Positions 1 to 9,416 are shown, counted from the stretch's first letter. The stretch: 64,000 bases of DNA from Bacteroidales bacterium (GCA_016934395.1 JAFGSZ010000067.1:1-64000), one strand, 5' to 3'. Made by a program: numbers and translations. The notes: generated from the sequence alone by a model not told the origin.

Positions 1-88
1 CCAGATTTACCCCCCGGTAAACATACCAAAAAAGTAAGATTCCAATAACAAAAAATAACAAAGCCTGTAGAAGTTTTTTTCTTTTCAT
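1..88 (-). CDS. N-terminus of a YbhN/LPG-synthase-TM-like flippase (partial)
   Basis: Only the first 29 codons are inside the window; the rest lies beyond the left edge. The minus-strand frame opens with ATG at 88 and reads a Lys/Arg-rich start followed by a hydrophobic segment and the end FWYVYRGVNL. This basic start, one membrane helix and a W-x-V-Y-R motif resemble the N-terminus of flippase-like integral membrane proteins (YbhN / lysylphosphatidylglycerol synthase TM region), which have many membrane segments and are thought to move lipids or lipid-linked intermediates. It is divergent from the gene at 237. The family call rests on a very short stretch; that a coding start is here is more certain than its identity. 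Confidence 0.5.
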   Translation of the reverse strand, partial: MKRKKLLQALLFFVIGILLFWYVYRGVNL

Positions 89-236
89 CCGGAAAATTTA
101 TTTAAAAATCAGATTAAAAATTTTTAAGGCGTAAAAATAAGATTAACTTACATTTTACCGGTAACAAATTAAAGATAATATAGAGGTTTATTTTTATTTT
201 AACTCGATAATATTTCAACAACGTATATTTTAACCT

Positions 237-662
237 ATGGAAAAATTTAAATTTTTAATTGGTACATGGGATCTGAAGTATAATATCCCGAAAAGTTTTA
301 TGAGCATTCCGGATACCGGAAGCGGTAAAGGAACCTTTAAACGGGCACTCGATAATAAATATGTTTACTTTGACTATTCCGGAACGTTAAGCACCGGGCC
401 GTTTTCAGCACATGCAGTATTTGCCCGGGATAAACATGAGGATTTGTACAGGTTCTGGTGGTTCGAAAATTCAGGTAGCTATGAGACGGCGAGCTGTAGC
501 TTTTTAAACGAAGATACCCTGTATATTAACTGGCATAACGGCCTGCTTCAGCAAACTTTTAAAAAAGCGGAACCGGGCAAAGTTATCTTACATATGGAAC
601 ATCCGAATGCGGAGGGAAAATTTGATTTGTTACTCGAAGTTATTCTGACCAAAGAACTTTAA
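237..662 (+). CDS. small DUF1579-like protein of unknown function
   Basis: A 141-residue protein without signal peptide or membrane segment, so probably cytoplasmic. It opens MEKFKFLIGTW; a Phe-Leu-Ile-Gly-Thr-Trp start followed by alternating beta-strand-like segments is typical of small calycin-like beta-barrel proteins such as the DUF1579 group. No catalytic motif can be seen. It is preceded by about 150 bp of AT-rich DNA that probably holds its promoter, and it runs towards the convergent gene ending at 693, 30 bp away. The reading frame is convincing; the family assignment is weak and no function can be given. Confidence 0.7.
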   Translation: MEKFKFLIGTWDLKYNIPKSFMSIPDTGSGKGTFKRALDNKYVYFDYSGTLSTGPFSAHAVFARDKHEDLYRFWWFENSGSYETASCSFLNEDTLYINWHNGLLQQTFKKAEPGKVILHMEHPNAEGKFDLLLEVILTKEL

Positions 663-692
663 ACTTAGGATTTATTTATCCTTCAGTGTCGC

Positions 693-2534
693 TTACTTAC
701 CCAAAAGGATGCTTATATTGTCATAAAAATTCTTTAAAGAATACCCCATTTTGTTAAACCTTAATATCAAAACAAGAATAATCAGTGTCAGAATCAGTAA
801 TGTAAATCCAAGCAGAGGTTGCTTATTGTCTTTGGTATTTTTTTGCTTTGCCAGGGTATAAAAATAGGCCGGAGTGCCATCATTTTTAAACAAATACAAA
901 TTGCAAAAAACATTACCGAGGTAGGCCACTACAATTGCCAGTGCCAGGCTTCCGAAAATAACCATCCAAAATCCCGCAAAGAGAAACAATAAAGAAATCT
1001 GCCTTTTTTTCGCTATTAGAAAATTTATATCAAGTTCAGATTTAGCAATTATTAATTCTTTATCCCCCTTAATCTTACTAAAATTTTTTTCCAGTGTAAG
1101 CTTCGAATTTTTTAATACGGTAATTTCATCATTATACCCCGAATTAATTGAATTCTCCAATTGGCTTAAATGCGAATTAATTTCATTTAGCTGATTACTA
1201 TTTTCTTCTTCAAGTTTTAAAAGTTCAGCTTTCTCAAAATTCAGATCGTCTTCAATATATTTAATCTCGAAATCGATGGTATTACGGTTTAACATTTCCT
1301 GTGAAATTCCTACCGGGAAAAGTTTTAAAAACCTGAGGTTTTCAATCTTTTTATCAATCCTGTATGCATCAAGTTCGGTTTCCATACTAAGCTGCGTACG
1401 TCTGTGCGATTCAATTTTAATGTTAAGAATACCATCCTTAACCGACATGGTAAACCAAAAAGCAACAATAAGTATAAGTATGGGGATAATTGAAATTATA
1501 ACACTAAAAATTGCAGACGGCAAAAGAACTAAAACATATTGCAGCCCTTTGCCTATTATCTGTTTAATAAAAATAATGGTGTCTGATAAACTGGTTTCAC
1601 TAAAGTCAATGTATAATCTATAGGTTGGAATGATCAATCCGCCGAGGAAAATAATTAAGAACAAAAAAATCAGAACAAGCGAAATCAATGAGTTAATAGT
1701 AAAACTTAATCCGATTAAGCTAATACCGACGTTAGAAAACCATCCAAACAGATTAAATACGGCTTGTAATAATATTAGTATAACAAAAAGTGTAATATAA
1801 AAAAGAAGGCTGCGTACCGATTCAATTCCATTTCGAAAATTTGCTTTTACCGTAGAAAAACTTTCATGTTCCAGGTTTTTTCCACGAACCGAAGATATTT
1901 CACCAAATGCCCAGGTTAATGGCAATAAGGATAAGACTGTTCCAATAACAAATAAATAAGGGATTTCAAATACTATACCCATGTAATAAAAAAGAAACAA
2001 CAGCAGGAGGGCCAGAAATGTACCCCGGAATGCAAGCAGGTAGTAATTTTTGTTCCATCCACTTTTAACATTTTTAAATGCAATTTCATATAACCACCAA
2101 ACCCAGCGGATAAAATAATGGATAAAGGAATAAAACAAAATCACCACCGCAGGCAGATAGAGTTTTAATACCCATAATACAGCATAGATAATCCAGAAAA
2201 AAATAATTTTAACCAGCCTGAAAATGTCAACAATTACATCAAAAATCAGGTAAACACCCCAGACCAACCATACCAGCACATCATATAAAAATCCAAATAA
2301 GGTAACGATGAGCCTTAATAAATCCCTGAGGCCACCCTTGTTAAAATATTCATTAGTATTATCGAAACTAAACAGGTGTGGTGGTTTTTTACCTGTAATT
2401 GTAAAGTCAATAACCGAGAAGATCAATAATAATATCGGGATACAGATATATATCTCAAGAAATGGAGCACAATAAATTCCCGCAGATACGCAAATACCGA
2501 GAGTTAATATTCTTTTGATATATTGGTGAACCAT
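693..2534 (-). CDS. large polytopic membrane protein with cytoplasmic-type coiled coil, unknown
   Basis: A 613-residue protein that I do not recognise. Roughly ten hydrophobic stretches occupy residues 8-45, 70-150, 165-210, 235-300 and 325-365. A charged, Leu/Glu/Lys/Asn-rich region at about 375-500 has strong heptad character and looks like a long coiled coil, and two further membrane segments follow at about 510-545 and 578-600. The region at 70-150 is very rich in aromatic residues (Trp, Phe, Tyr). No transporter, kinase or glycosyltransferase motif was seen. It stands alone, convergent with the gene at 237 and about 100 bp downstream of hldD on the same strand. Whether it is read with hldD is unclear. 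Confidence 0.75.
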   Translation of the reverse strand: MVHQYIKRILTLGICVSAGIYCAPFLEIYICIPILLLIFSVIDFTITGKKPPHLFSFDNTNEYFNKGGLRDLLRLIVTLFGFLYDVLVWLVWGVYLIFDVIVDIFRLVKIIFFWIIYAVLWVLKLYLPAVVILFYSFIHYFIRWVWWLYEIAFKNVKSGWNKNYYLLAFRGTFLALLLLFLFYYMGIVFEIPYLFVIGTVLSLLPLTWAFGEISSVRGKNLEHESFSTVKANFRNGIESVRSLLFYITLFVILILLQAVFNLFGWFSNVGISLIGLSFTINSLISLVLIFLFLIIFLGGLIIPTYRLYIDFSETSLSDTIIFIKQIIGKGLQYVLVLLPSAIFSVIISIIPILILIVAFWFTMSVKDGILNIKIESHRRTQLSMETELDAYRIDKKIENLRFLKLFPVGISQEMLNRNTIDFEIKYIEDDLNFEKAELLKLEEENSNQLNEINSHLSQLENSINSGYNDEITVLKNSKLTLEKNFSKIKGDKELIIAKSELDINFLIAKKRQISLLFLFAGFWMVIFGSLALAIVVAYLGNVFCNLYLFKNDGTPAYFYTLAKQKNTKDNKQPLLGFTLLILTLIILVLILRFNKMGYSLKNFYDNISILLGK

Positions 2535-2631
2535 ATTTATGGTATATACAAAAACTGTTTTATTATATACAATTATACTAAATAATTAAAGCTTTTCCTA
2601 AGCCACCCCTATATCCCGTTCTGATTTTTAG

Positions 2632-3597
2632 CTAATTATATTTATGCTCACTTAAATAATTCTTTACATAATCATCAATACCCTGTTCCAGCGGATGAAA
2701 CGGAATATCGTAGCCGGCTCTGAACAATTTATCCATGCGGGCCTGGGTAAAGTATTGATACGTGTCTCTAATATCTTCGGGAGTGTCAATAAATTCAATA
2801 TTTTCTTCAATTCCCATCGACCGGAAAACAGATTTTCCCAGGTCGAGAAAAGTACGGGCTTTACCCGTACCGAGGTTCATAATGCCCGAACGTTTTCCTT
2901 CTCTCATTAAATAATACAATACATCCACCACGTCTTTAACATATACAAAGTCCCTTTTCTGCTCACCGTCATTAAATTCCGGATTGTGCGAACGGAATAA
3001 TTTTAATTTACCGGTTTCAACAATCTGGTTAAAGGCATGAAAAACCACTGATGCCATCCTGTTTTTATGATATTCGTTGGGTCCGTAAACATTAAAAAAT
3101 TTCATTCCTGCCCAATAGGGCGGCTGATCTTCCTGAACAAGCGCCCATTTATCAAAATCATTTTTTGATTCACCGTAAGGATTCAGGGGTTTTAGATTTT
3201 CTATAACCTCATGATTGTCGCTATAACCAAATTCTCCGGCACCGTAGGTGGCGGCTGATGATGCATAAATCATTGAAATGCATTTGGATGCACAAATTCT
3301 CCAAACCTCTTTGGAATAATTCAGGTTTAATTCATCAAAGATCAATTTATCAAATTCCGAGGTGTCGGTTCTGGCGCCTATATGAAATACAAACTCTATA
3401 TCTTCTGAGGTCTCTTCAAACCAGGATAAAAATTTATCCCGCTCTATTTTTGAGCTAAATTTTTTCCCTTTAAGATTATTTTCTTTAGCCTGCTTTGTAA
3501 AATCATCCACCAGGATGAGTTCATTAAGGCCTTCATTATTTAATTTTTTAACCAAATTACTGCCAATAAAACCAGCAGCTCCAGTAACTACAATCAT
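2632..3597 (-). CDS. hldD: ADP-L-glycero-D-manno-heptose-6-epimerase
   Basis: Epimerises ADP-D-glycero-manno-heptose to the L-glycero form, the last step in making the activated heptose used in the LPS inner core; cytoplasmic. The 321-residue protein is an extended short-chain dehydrogenase. It has the NAD(P)-binding GAAGFIGSN at residues 6-14, YASSAATYG at 111-119, and the catalytic Tyr141-x3-Lys145 in NPYGESK. The later FFNVYGPNE, KRDFVYVKD and MNLGTGKARTF motifs match HldD more closely than GalE. Length agrees with the family (about 310). A GT9 heptosyltransferase-like gene at 23771 fits heptose use in this organism. The next gene on the strand is the unknown membrane protein. Confidence 0.93.
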   Translation of the reverse strand: MIVVTGAAGFIGSNLVKKLNNEGLNELILVDDFTKQAKENNLKGKKFSSKIERDKFLSWFEETSEDIEFVFHIGARTDTSEFDKLIFDELNLNYSKEVWRICASKCISMIYASSAATYGAGEFGYSDNHEVIENLKPLNPYGESKNDFDKWALVQEDQPPYWAGMKFFNVYGPNEYHKNRMASVVFHAFNQIVETGKLKLFRSHNPEFNDGEQKRDFVYVKDVVDVLYYLMREGKRSGIMNLGTGKARTFLDLGKSVFRSMGIEENIEFIDTPEDIRDTYQYFTQARMDKLFRAGYDIPFHPLEQGIDDYVKNYLSEHKYN

Positions 3598-3711
3598 GTT
3601 TAATAGTTTATAAATTAATTCTACTACAAAGAAAAAAATATTTTGGCTAAAATATCACTTACTATATAAATTCCGGCTCTATTCATTTAAATTGATATCT
3701 GAATTATTTTA

Positions 3712-4401
3712 TTAATCAATACTCAATTCCTTAAAAATATACATTACCGATTCTGTAAGACTATCAATTGCCAAAGGGATATTCCAGTTTTCTATTTTTT
3801 TTATTTCAACAAAATACGAAATAGCTCTCAACTGAAGAAAGGGTACTTTCTCCTGCAAACAAACATACATAAACGCGGCTCCTTCAGTTGTTTCAATTTC
3901 AGCGTTAAATTTTTCCTTTACTCTTGAAATACTTGCCGGAGCGCTTAACAGCGTATTTACGGTAATTCCTTTTACCGGTATTAATGCCTCCACTTCTTCA
4001 ATTTCAAAGTTTCCCAAACTTTTAATTACCCCATCGTTAAAAGGATACTCATCACGGTCCATCAACTCCATTTCGTACATTGTAAAAAACCCTTCCTTGT
4101 CTTCAAATCCGAGATCAGAAAACTGATCCTGGATAACATTTACAACAAAACCCTGTTCAAGGAAATGATCAAAACTACCTGCCATTCCAATGTTCAAAAC
4201 AAGATCATAACTCGATTTATCCAATGCTTTGGTTAGATAATAAGCAGTAAATACACTACCCATTCCTGTGATGAGAATATCGATCTGCAGGTTACTAAAA
4301 TGATACGTTTCCATATTCATATCTGTTCGTTGAACAAATTGGAATTGTTCTTTTAGTCCCTTAACGATCCTGTTTGTTGCACTTACTAATAATATCTTCA
4401 A
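3712..4401 (-). CDS. mqnB: futalosine hydrolase
   Basis: Cleaves futalosine to dehypoxanthinyl futalosine and hypoxanthine in the futalosine route to menaquinone; cytoplasmic. The 229-residue protein belongs to the nucleoside phosphorylase/MTA-SAH nucleosidase superfamily: ILITGMGSV (42-50), LNIGMAGSF (69-77), and a TEGAAF motif (Glu173) corresponding to the family's MEGAA purine/ribose-binding motif. The downstream RAISYFVE...NWNIPLAI stretch is characteristic of MqnB and separates it from Pfs/MTAN. It is divergent from folE, with about 220 bp between the two starts. No other menaquinone gene is in the window. The family is clear; the exact substrate follows from homology. Confidence 0.88.
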   Translation of the reverse strand: MKILLVSATNRIVKGLKEQFQFVQRTDMNMETYHFSNLQIDILITGMGSVFTAYYLTKALDKSSYDLVLNIGMAGSFDHFLEQGFVVNVIQDQFSDLGFEDKEGFFTMYEMELMDRDEYPFNDGVIKSLGNFEIEEVEALIPVKGITVNTLLSAPASISRVKEKFNAEIETTEGAAFMYVCLQEKVPFLQLRAISYFVEIKKIENWNIPLAIDSLTESVMYIFKELSID

Positions 4402-4624
4402 AATTCCACACTTTAATTGATTTTCTAGCTTGGGAAAAGTTTTTATCTTTACCTCCCAAATCAGTCTAAAGATAATTAATTTTTTTTCACAAGAATATGA
4501 ATTTTTTTTAAGGGATCATGTGAAAACTTTCGGCTGACAGACATTTCTATAAAATATATAATTTGCGCCTCTTATAATTCATAGTCTGCCTATTATTTAA
4601 TTGCCACATTAAAACAGCTATCTT

Positions 4625-5260
4625 ATGGACAATAATTCGGATTTACAGGATTTATATAAAGAAGGGTATGAGTTCCCGGAAAATTTTGATCCCGAAAAAA
4701 CAAACCGGTTAGCCTCACTTTATAAAGATATTATTGGAAATCTCGGAGAAGACACCTCAAGAGAAGGCTTGTTAAAAACACCGGAAAGAGTAGCCAAATC
4801 GATGCAATTTTTAACCCATGGCTATGGTGTTGATCCGACAAAAATGATCCAGTCGGCGAGATTTAAAGAAGATTACCAGCAGATGGTACTGGTTAAAGAT
4901 ATCGAATTGTATTCCTTATGTGAACATCATATGATTCCTTTTTTTGGGAAAGCACATGTGGCCTATATTCCCAACGGACATATTACCGGCCTCAGCAAAA
5001 TTGCCCGTGTGGTAGATGCATTTTCCCGACGGCTGCAGGTTCAGGAACGACTTACTATTCAGATAAGGGATTGTATTCAGCAAGCCTTAGACCCACTCGG
5101 TGTAGCTGTAGTAATTGAAGCCAGACACTTATGTATGATAATGCGGGGTATTCAAAAACAAAATTCAGTAACTACCACTTCCGCATTCACCGGATGTTTC
5201 TTAAAAGAACACCGTACACGCGAAGAATTTATCCATCTTATCGGAGTTTCTTTAATATAA
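4625..5260 (+). CDS. folE: GTP cyclohydrolase I
   Basis: Converts GTP to 7,8-dihydroneopterin triphosphate, the first step of folate synthesis and, in queuosine-making bacteria, of the preQ0 route; cytoplasmic homodecamer. The 211-residue length is typical. Zinc and active-site residues are visible: LCEHH at 98-102 (Cys99, His102) and RHLCMIMRG with Cys170. [23 protein letters not shown] is the conserved helix after the zinc site. The start ATG at 4625 follows about 220 bp of non-coding DNA shared with the divergent mqnB. A tRNA-guanine transglycosylase gene (33235) elsewhere in the window fits a queuosine role, although folate alone would explain it. Confidence 0.97.
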   Translation: MDNNSDLQDLYKEGYEFPENFDPEKTNRLASLYKDIIGNLGEDTSREGLLKTPERVAKSMQFLTHGYGVDPTKMIQSARFKEDYQQMVLVKDIELYSLCEHHMIPFFGKAHVAYIPNGHITGLSKIARVVDAFSRRLQVQERLTIQIRDCIQQALDPLGVAVVIEARHLCMIMRGIQKQNSVTTTSAFTGCFLKEHRTREEFIHLIGVSLI

Positions 5261-5296
5261 AGATACCCATCGTATTTCTGCTTAAATTGTTTTTAT

Positions 5297-5304
5297 TACT
5301 TTTG
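5297..5304 (+). promoter_or_regulatory. Bacteroidota -7 promoter element of fabD
   Basis: TACTTTTG matches the TAnnTTTG -7 consensus of the Bacteroidota primary sigma factor. It lies 24 bp before the fabD ATG, leaving room for a short leader. A clear TTG -33 element at the ideal spacing is absent (CTG at 5278-5280 is nearest). It implies that fabD is transcribed on its own as well as, or instead of, with folE. Confidence 0.45.
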
Positions 5305-5328
5305 CCAAAATTTTTTAAAATAAATTTT

Positions 5329-6207
5329 ATGAAGGCATATGTATTTCCCGGACAGGGGGCACAATTTGTAGGTATGGGCAGTGACCTGTACAATACGTCG
5401 GATGTTGCGAAAGAATTTTTTGAAAAAGCCAATAATATCCTGGGGTTTAAAATTACCGACCTGATGTTTTCAGGTACTGAAGAAGATTTAAAACAAACTA
5501 AAGTTACTCAACCAGCCATATTTTTGCATTCTGTAATACTTGCAAAAACCCTGGGTGAGGATTTTCATCCCGAAATGGCAGCCGGACATTCATTAGGTGA
5601 GTTTTCTGCCCTGGTTGCCGCAGAGGCTATTTCTTTCGAGGATGGATTGCTGCTGGTTTCAAAAAGAGCCCTGGCCATGCAAAAAGCATGTGAGCTAAAT
5701 CCTTCTGCCATGGCTGCTATTCTGGGCCTGGATGATGAAATTGTGGAAAATATTTGTAAGGAAATTCCGGAAATTGTGGTTCCGGCAAATTATAACAGCC
5801 CCGGACAAATTGTAATTTCCGGATCGGTTGAAGGAATTGACAGGGCCATTGAAAAACTGAACGCTGCCGGTGCAAAACGTGCAATAAAACTGAATGTGGG
5901 TGGAGCTTTTCATTCGCCCTTAATGGAACCTGCAAGAATAGAATTGGAAAAGGCTATTGATAGCACAATTTTTAGTCACCCCGTTTGCCCGGTATTCCAG
6001 AATGTGGATGCTCTACCCTATACAGATCCCCAAAAAATAAAGGAGAACCTGAAATTACAGTTAACAGCCCCGGTGCGCTGGACCCAGACCGTAAAAAATA
6101 TGCTTGCCGATGGGGCAACATCCTTTGCTGAAGTCGGGCCGGGAACAGTTTTACAGGGTCTGATAAAAAAGGTAGACAGACAGGTTCTGACTGAAAGTGC
6201 GGTATAA
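5329..6207 (+). CDS. fabD: malonyl-CoA:ACP transacylase
   Basis: Moves malonyl from CoA to acyl carrier protein for type II fatty acid synthesis; cytoplasmic. The 292-residue protein starts MKAYVFPGQGAQ, the conserved N-terminus of the family. Nucleophile Ser88 sits in GHSLGEFSAL, and His195 in GGAFHSPLM is the second catalytic residue. The frame is open upstream to 5131, but that part overlaps folE out of frame and has no family similarity, so ATG 5329 is chosen; a -7 promoter element sits just before it. The gene ends 21 bp before a strong intrinsic terminator. Confidence 0.96.
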   Translation: MKAYVFPGQGAQFVGMGSDLYNTSDVAKEFFEKANNILGFKITDLMFSGTEEDLKQTKVTQPAIFLHSVILAKTLGEDFHPEMAAGHSLGEFSALVAAEAISFEDGLLLVSKRALAMQKACELNPSAMAAILGLDDEIVENICKEIPEIVVPANYNSPGQIVISGSVEGIDRAIEKLNAAGAKRAIKLNVGGAFHSPLMEPARIELEKAIDSTIFSHPVCPVFQNVDALPYTDPQKIKENLKLQLTAPVRWTQTVKNMLADGATSFAEVGPGTVLQGLIKKVDRQVLTESAV

Positions 6208-6227
6208 ATCACGTCAGTAAAATAAAC

Positions 6228-6249
6228 AGGGGCCTGAGCCCCTTTTTTT
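6228..6249 (+). terminator. intrinsic terminator after fabD
   Basis: A perfect 6-bp stem (AGGGGC / GCCCCT) with the tetraloop CTGA is followed at once by an unbroken T run (6243-6249). It separates fabD from the threonine operon beginning at 6299. Confidence 0.85.
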
Positions 6250-6298
6250 ATAGCAATTTCTTACCTATTTTTAAGGTCGTTTTTAAGCATAAAATCCG

Positions 6299-8728
6299 AT
6301 GAAAATATTAAAATTTGGCGGCTCTTCAGTAAAATCACCGGAAAAAATCCGGGATGTTAAAAATATTATCGAAAACCAAACAGAAAAACTTGTTGTTGTA
6401 GTATCTGCATTTCAGGGAATAACAAACAATCTTGTGGAATTAAGCAGACTGGCTTCTGAAAAAGATAATGCTTATAAAGAAACATTAGAACACATAAAAA
6501 AAATTCATATAGACTTTACTCGGGAGCTTATTGAAAAATCGAAGCTTCAGCAGGTACTTCAGCAGGTAACCGCTCTGCTCAGCGAACTTGAAAATATCAG
6601 CGCAGGAGTATTTTTGTTAAACGACCTTACTCCTAAAATTATGGACCGTATCCTGAGTTTTGGTGAGCGGCTGTCTGCATATATCATCAGCAATGTAATT
6701 ACAAACGGTGAATATGCAGACAGCAGGGATTTTATTAAAACTGATAATTCTTTTGGAAATGCAAAAGTATATACAGAACAATCTTATCCATTGATTGCAG
6801 GTTTTTTTAAAGGAAAAGACAACACCTTTGTGGTTCCTGGTTTCATAAGCAGCACAGTTCATAACGAAACAACAACCTTAGGGCGTGGTGGCTCGGATTA
6901 TACAGCAGCGCTTTTTGCTGCCGCTCTTCATGCAAAATTGCTTGAAATCTGGACTGATGTTGATGGATTTATGACTGCCGATCCGAGAAAAGTTTCCAAA
7001 GCTTTTGCCATTGAATCCCTCAGTTATCCTGAAGCTATGGAATTATCGCATTTTGGCGCCAAAGTAATTTATACTCCCACTATTCAGCCTGTTTATAAAT
7101 TAAATATTCCTATTGTAATTAAAAATACCTATAATCCAGATGCTGCCGGAACTTATATTACCAGGGAAGCCAAATCTGTTGGGAAATCACTCATAAAAGG
7201 AATTTCATCTATTGATGATATTAACCTGATTACCCTGCAGGGACCCGGTATGGTGGGAGTAAAAGGTATCTCTATGCGTATGTTTGGTGCACTGGCAAAC
7301 AGTAATATCAACATTATACTGATAACCCAGGCATCATCAGAATATTCTATAAGCCTGGCAATAAATCCTGAGGATATAGAAAAAGCAATTACTGCTCTCG
7401 AAAATGAATTTGAACCGGAAATTAAATTACGAAACGAGGTTGTAATCCAGGTTGAAAAAGAACTTTCTATTATTGCCATTGTGGGTGAACAAATGAAAAA
7501 CACACCCGGCATTTCAGCTACATTGTTCCGGTCACTGGGCCGGAATGGCATTAGTGTTATTGCCACTGCCCAGGGTTCTTCGGAGCTGAACATTTCAGTG
7601 GTAATTAAAAAGGAAAGCCTGCGGAAAGCCATGAATGTTATTCACGAGGGATTTTTCCTGTCGCATTATAAAGAATTGCATATTTATCTTGTGGGAATTG
7701 GTACCGTAGGAGGTATTTTATTACAACAGATTTACCAGCAGCAGGAAAAACTCATGAAGGAACATCAGTTAAAAGTTAATGTAGTTGGAATTAGCAATTC
7801 AAGAAAAATGCTGATTAATCCGGATGGTATAAACATCTTCAACTTCAGAGAGCAGCTGGATAACTCAGGTACAGAAGCCAACCTGAGTAAATTTATAGCA
7901 ACCATAAAAAAACTGAACCTCCGCAATAGCGTTTTTATCGATTGCACTGCCAGCCAACAAACTGCTGCTGCTTATAAACAGGTTCTCGAATCTTTTATTT
8001 CAATTGTTGCGGCCAATAAAATTGCCTGTTCATCCGATTATTCAGTTTATAAAGAACTGAAATCCGCTGCGCTGAGTAAGAATGTTAAGTTTATGTACGA
8101 AACTAATGTAGGGGCCGGCCTTCCCATTATCAGTACAATAAACGATCTGATCAGAAGCGGCGATAAAATTTTGAAGCTGGAAGCCGTACTTTCCGGAACA
8201 TTAAATTTTATATTTAATGAATTAGGCAGCACTGTATCCATGAGCAAAGCAATTCGTCTGGCCAAAGAGAAGGGGTTCTCAGAGCCCGATCCAAGAATTG
8301 ACCTGAGCGGTACCGACGTGGTAAGAAAACTCTTGATACTGGCCAGGGAATCAGGGTACCCGCTCGAATATAACGATATAAAAGTGGAACCCTTCTTACC
8401 CTCAGAATGTTTTGAAGGTAATCTTGTAGATTTCTGGAAAAAAGTGGAAAAATACGACCAGCAATTTGAGACAAACCGGCAAAACCTGGAGAAAGAAGGT
8501 AAAAAATGGCGTTTTGTTGCCCTTCTTGATGAAGGAAAAGCACGTGTTTCACTGCAGGAAGTTGATAAATCACATCCTGCATTCCCGCTCGAAGGGAGTA
8601 ATAATATTCTGTTAATAACCACTGAACGATATCGTGATCAACCCATGATCATCAGAGGATACGGAGCGGGCGCTGAAGTAACCGCAGCCGGGGTTTTTGC
8701 AGATACAATACGGGTAGCCAATGTATAA
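6299..8728 (+). CDS. thrA: bifunctional aspartokinase I / homoserine dehydrogenase
   Basis: Catalyses the first and third steps of threonine/methionine synthesis: phosphorylation of aspartate and NAD(P)H reduction of aspartate semialdehyde to homoserine. The 809-residue length matches the ThrA fusion. Residues 1-290 are the aspartokinase domain, with KFGGSSV at 5-11 and GRGGSDYTA. Two ACT regulatory domains follow at about 300-450. The homoserine dehydrogenase domain begins near 460 with YLVGIGTVGG (Rossmann), continues with the NVGAGLPII substrate-site motif, and has SGTDVVRKLLILARE near the end. It is the first gene of a five-gene operon and its last 8 bp overlap the following HAD gene, implying translational coupling. 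Threonine feedback is expected from the ACT domains but cannot be read from sequence. Confidence 0.97.
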   Translation: MKILKFGGSSVKSPEKIRDVKNIIENQTEKLVVVVSAFQGITNNLVELSRLASEKDNAYKETLEHIKKIHIDFTRELIEKSKLQQVLQQVTALLSELENISAGVFLLNDLTPKIMDRILSFGERLSAYIISNVITNGEYADSRDFIKTDNSFGNAKVYTEQSYPLIAGFFKGKDNTFVVPGFISSTVHNETTTLGRGGSDYTAALFAAALHAKLLEIWTDVDGFMTADPRKVSKAFAIESLSYPEAMELSHFGAKVIYTPTIQPVYKLNIPIVIKNTYNPDAAGTYITREAKSVGKSLIKGISSIDDINLITLQGPGMVGVKGISMRMFGALANSNINIILITQASSEYSISLAINPEDIEKAITALENEFEPEIKLRNEVVIQVEKELSIIAIVGEQMKNTPGISATLFRSLGRNGISVIATAQGSSELNISVVIKKESLRKAMNVIHEGFFLSHYKELHIYLVGIGTVGGILLQQIYQQQEKLMKEHQLKVNVVGISNSRKMLINPDGINIFNFREQLDNSGTEANLSKFIATIKKLNLRNSVFIDCTASQQTAAAYKQVLESFISIVAANKIACSSDYSVYKELKSAALSKNVKFMYETNVGAGLPIISTINDLIRSGDKILKLEAVLSGTLNFIFNELGSTVSMSKAIRLAKEKGFSEPDPRIDLSGTDVVRKLLILARESGYPLEYNDIKVEPFLPSECFEGNLVDFWKKVEKYDQQFETNRQNLEKEGKKWRFVALLDEGKARVSLQEVDKSHPAFPLEGSNNILLITTERYRDQPMIIRGYGAGAEVTAAGVFADTIRVANV

Positions 8729-9398
8729 AAATGATAAGATAGAAGCCGTAATTTTTGATCTTGATGGTGTACTGATCGATTCGGAACCCCTATGGAAAAT
8801 TGCTGAAAAAAAAGTTTTCCAGACAGTGGGCGTTCACCTTACAGAAGAGATGTGCAGGCAAACTACCGGCCTAAATACTTTGGATACCATAAAATACTGG
8901 TTTAAAAGATATCCCTGGCAGGGAACATCCCTGGAAGAAGTAGAAAAATTATTAATTGAAGAAGTAAAACGTCTGATAAAAAGCAGCGGTAAACTAATTC
9001 CCGGGGTATTGCAAGTACTAAAACTTCTTAAACAAAAGGGAATAAAAATGGCCATTGCTTCCGGATCACCTGCATCGTTAATACAACTTGTTATTGATGT
9101 TTTTAATTTACATGAATTCTTTTTATCATATCATACCTGCGATGATGAATTGTATGCCAAACCACATCCGGCAGTGTACCTGACTCTGGCAAAACGTTTG
9201 GACGCTGATCCGATACATTGCGTAGCTGTTGAAGATTCATTCTACGGTATATTATCCGCCAAATCAGCACGTATGAAAGTAATTGCACTACTCGAAGAAG
9301 AGTTGTATAATAATTCGCGATTTGATTTTGCTGATTACAAAATCAAATCCTATGAAGAACTTTTAAAATCAGACTTTAAAATATTATTTTCGAATTAG
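8721..9398 (+). CDS. HAD-superfamily sugar-phosphate phosphatase, HxpB-like
   Basis: A 225-residue HAD hydrolase with the beta-phosphoglucomutase-type cap. Motif I is FDLDGVLIDSEPLW (nucleophile Asp13, acid Asp15), motif II is the Ser of IASGSP, motif III is the Lys of YAKPHPAVY, and motif IV lies in VAVEDSFYG. The YPW stretch in the cap and the overall spacing resemble hexitol/2-deoxyglucose-6-phosphate phosphatase (HxpB). It starts inside the last codons of thrA and ends 18 bp before thrC, occupying the slot where a homoserine kinase gene often lies. A phosphatase would not be expected to make homoserine phosphate, so its role in the operon is unexplained; it could be a house-cleaning phosphatase. 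Confidence 0.85.
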   Translation: MYKNDKIEAVIFDLDGVLIDSEPLWKIAEKKVFQTVGVHLTEEMCRQTTGLNTLDTIKYWFKRYPWQGTSLEEVEKLLIEEVKRLIKSSGKLIPGVLQVLKLLKQKGIKMAIASGSPASLIQLVIDVFNLHEFFLSYHTCDDELYAKPHPAVYLTLAKRLDADPIHCVAVEDSFYGILSAKSARMKVIALLEEELYNNSRFDFADYKIKSYEELLKSDFKILFSN

Positions 9399-9416
9399 AA
9401 TTTTAATTAAACCGGT

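Noticed and set aside
667-682. Possible terminator between the gene at 237 and the convergent membrane-protein gene
   Set aside because: Only a 5-bp AT-rich stem (AGGAT/ATCCT) without a T run on either side.
4557-4565. Possible -7 element ahead of folE
   Set aside because: TATAATTTG has one base too many between TA and TTTG, and no TTG element is upstream, so the match is not better than chance in AT-rich DNA.
8047-8622. Long open frame on the minus strand inside thrA
   Set aside because: It lies wholly within a well-supported gene, has Ser/Leu/Arg-rich composition typical of an antisense shadow, and no family motif.
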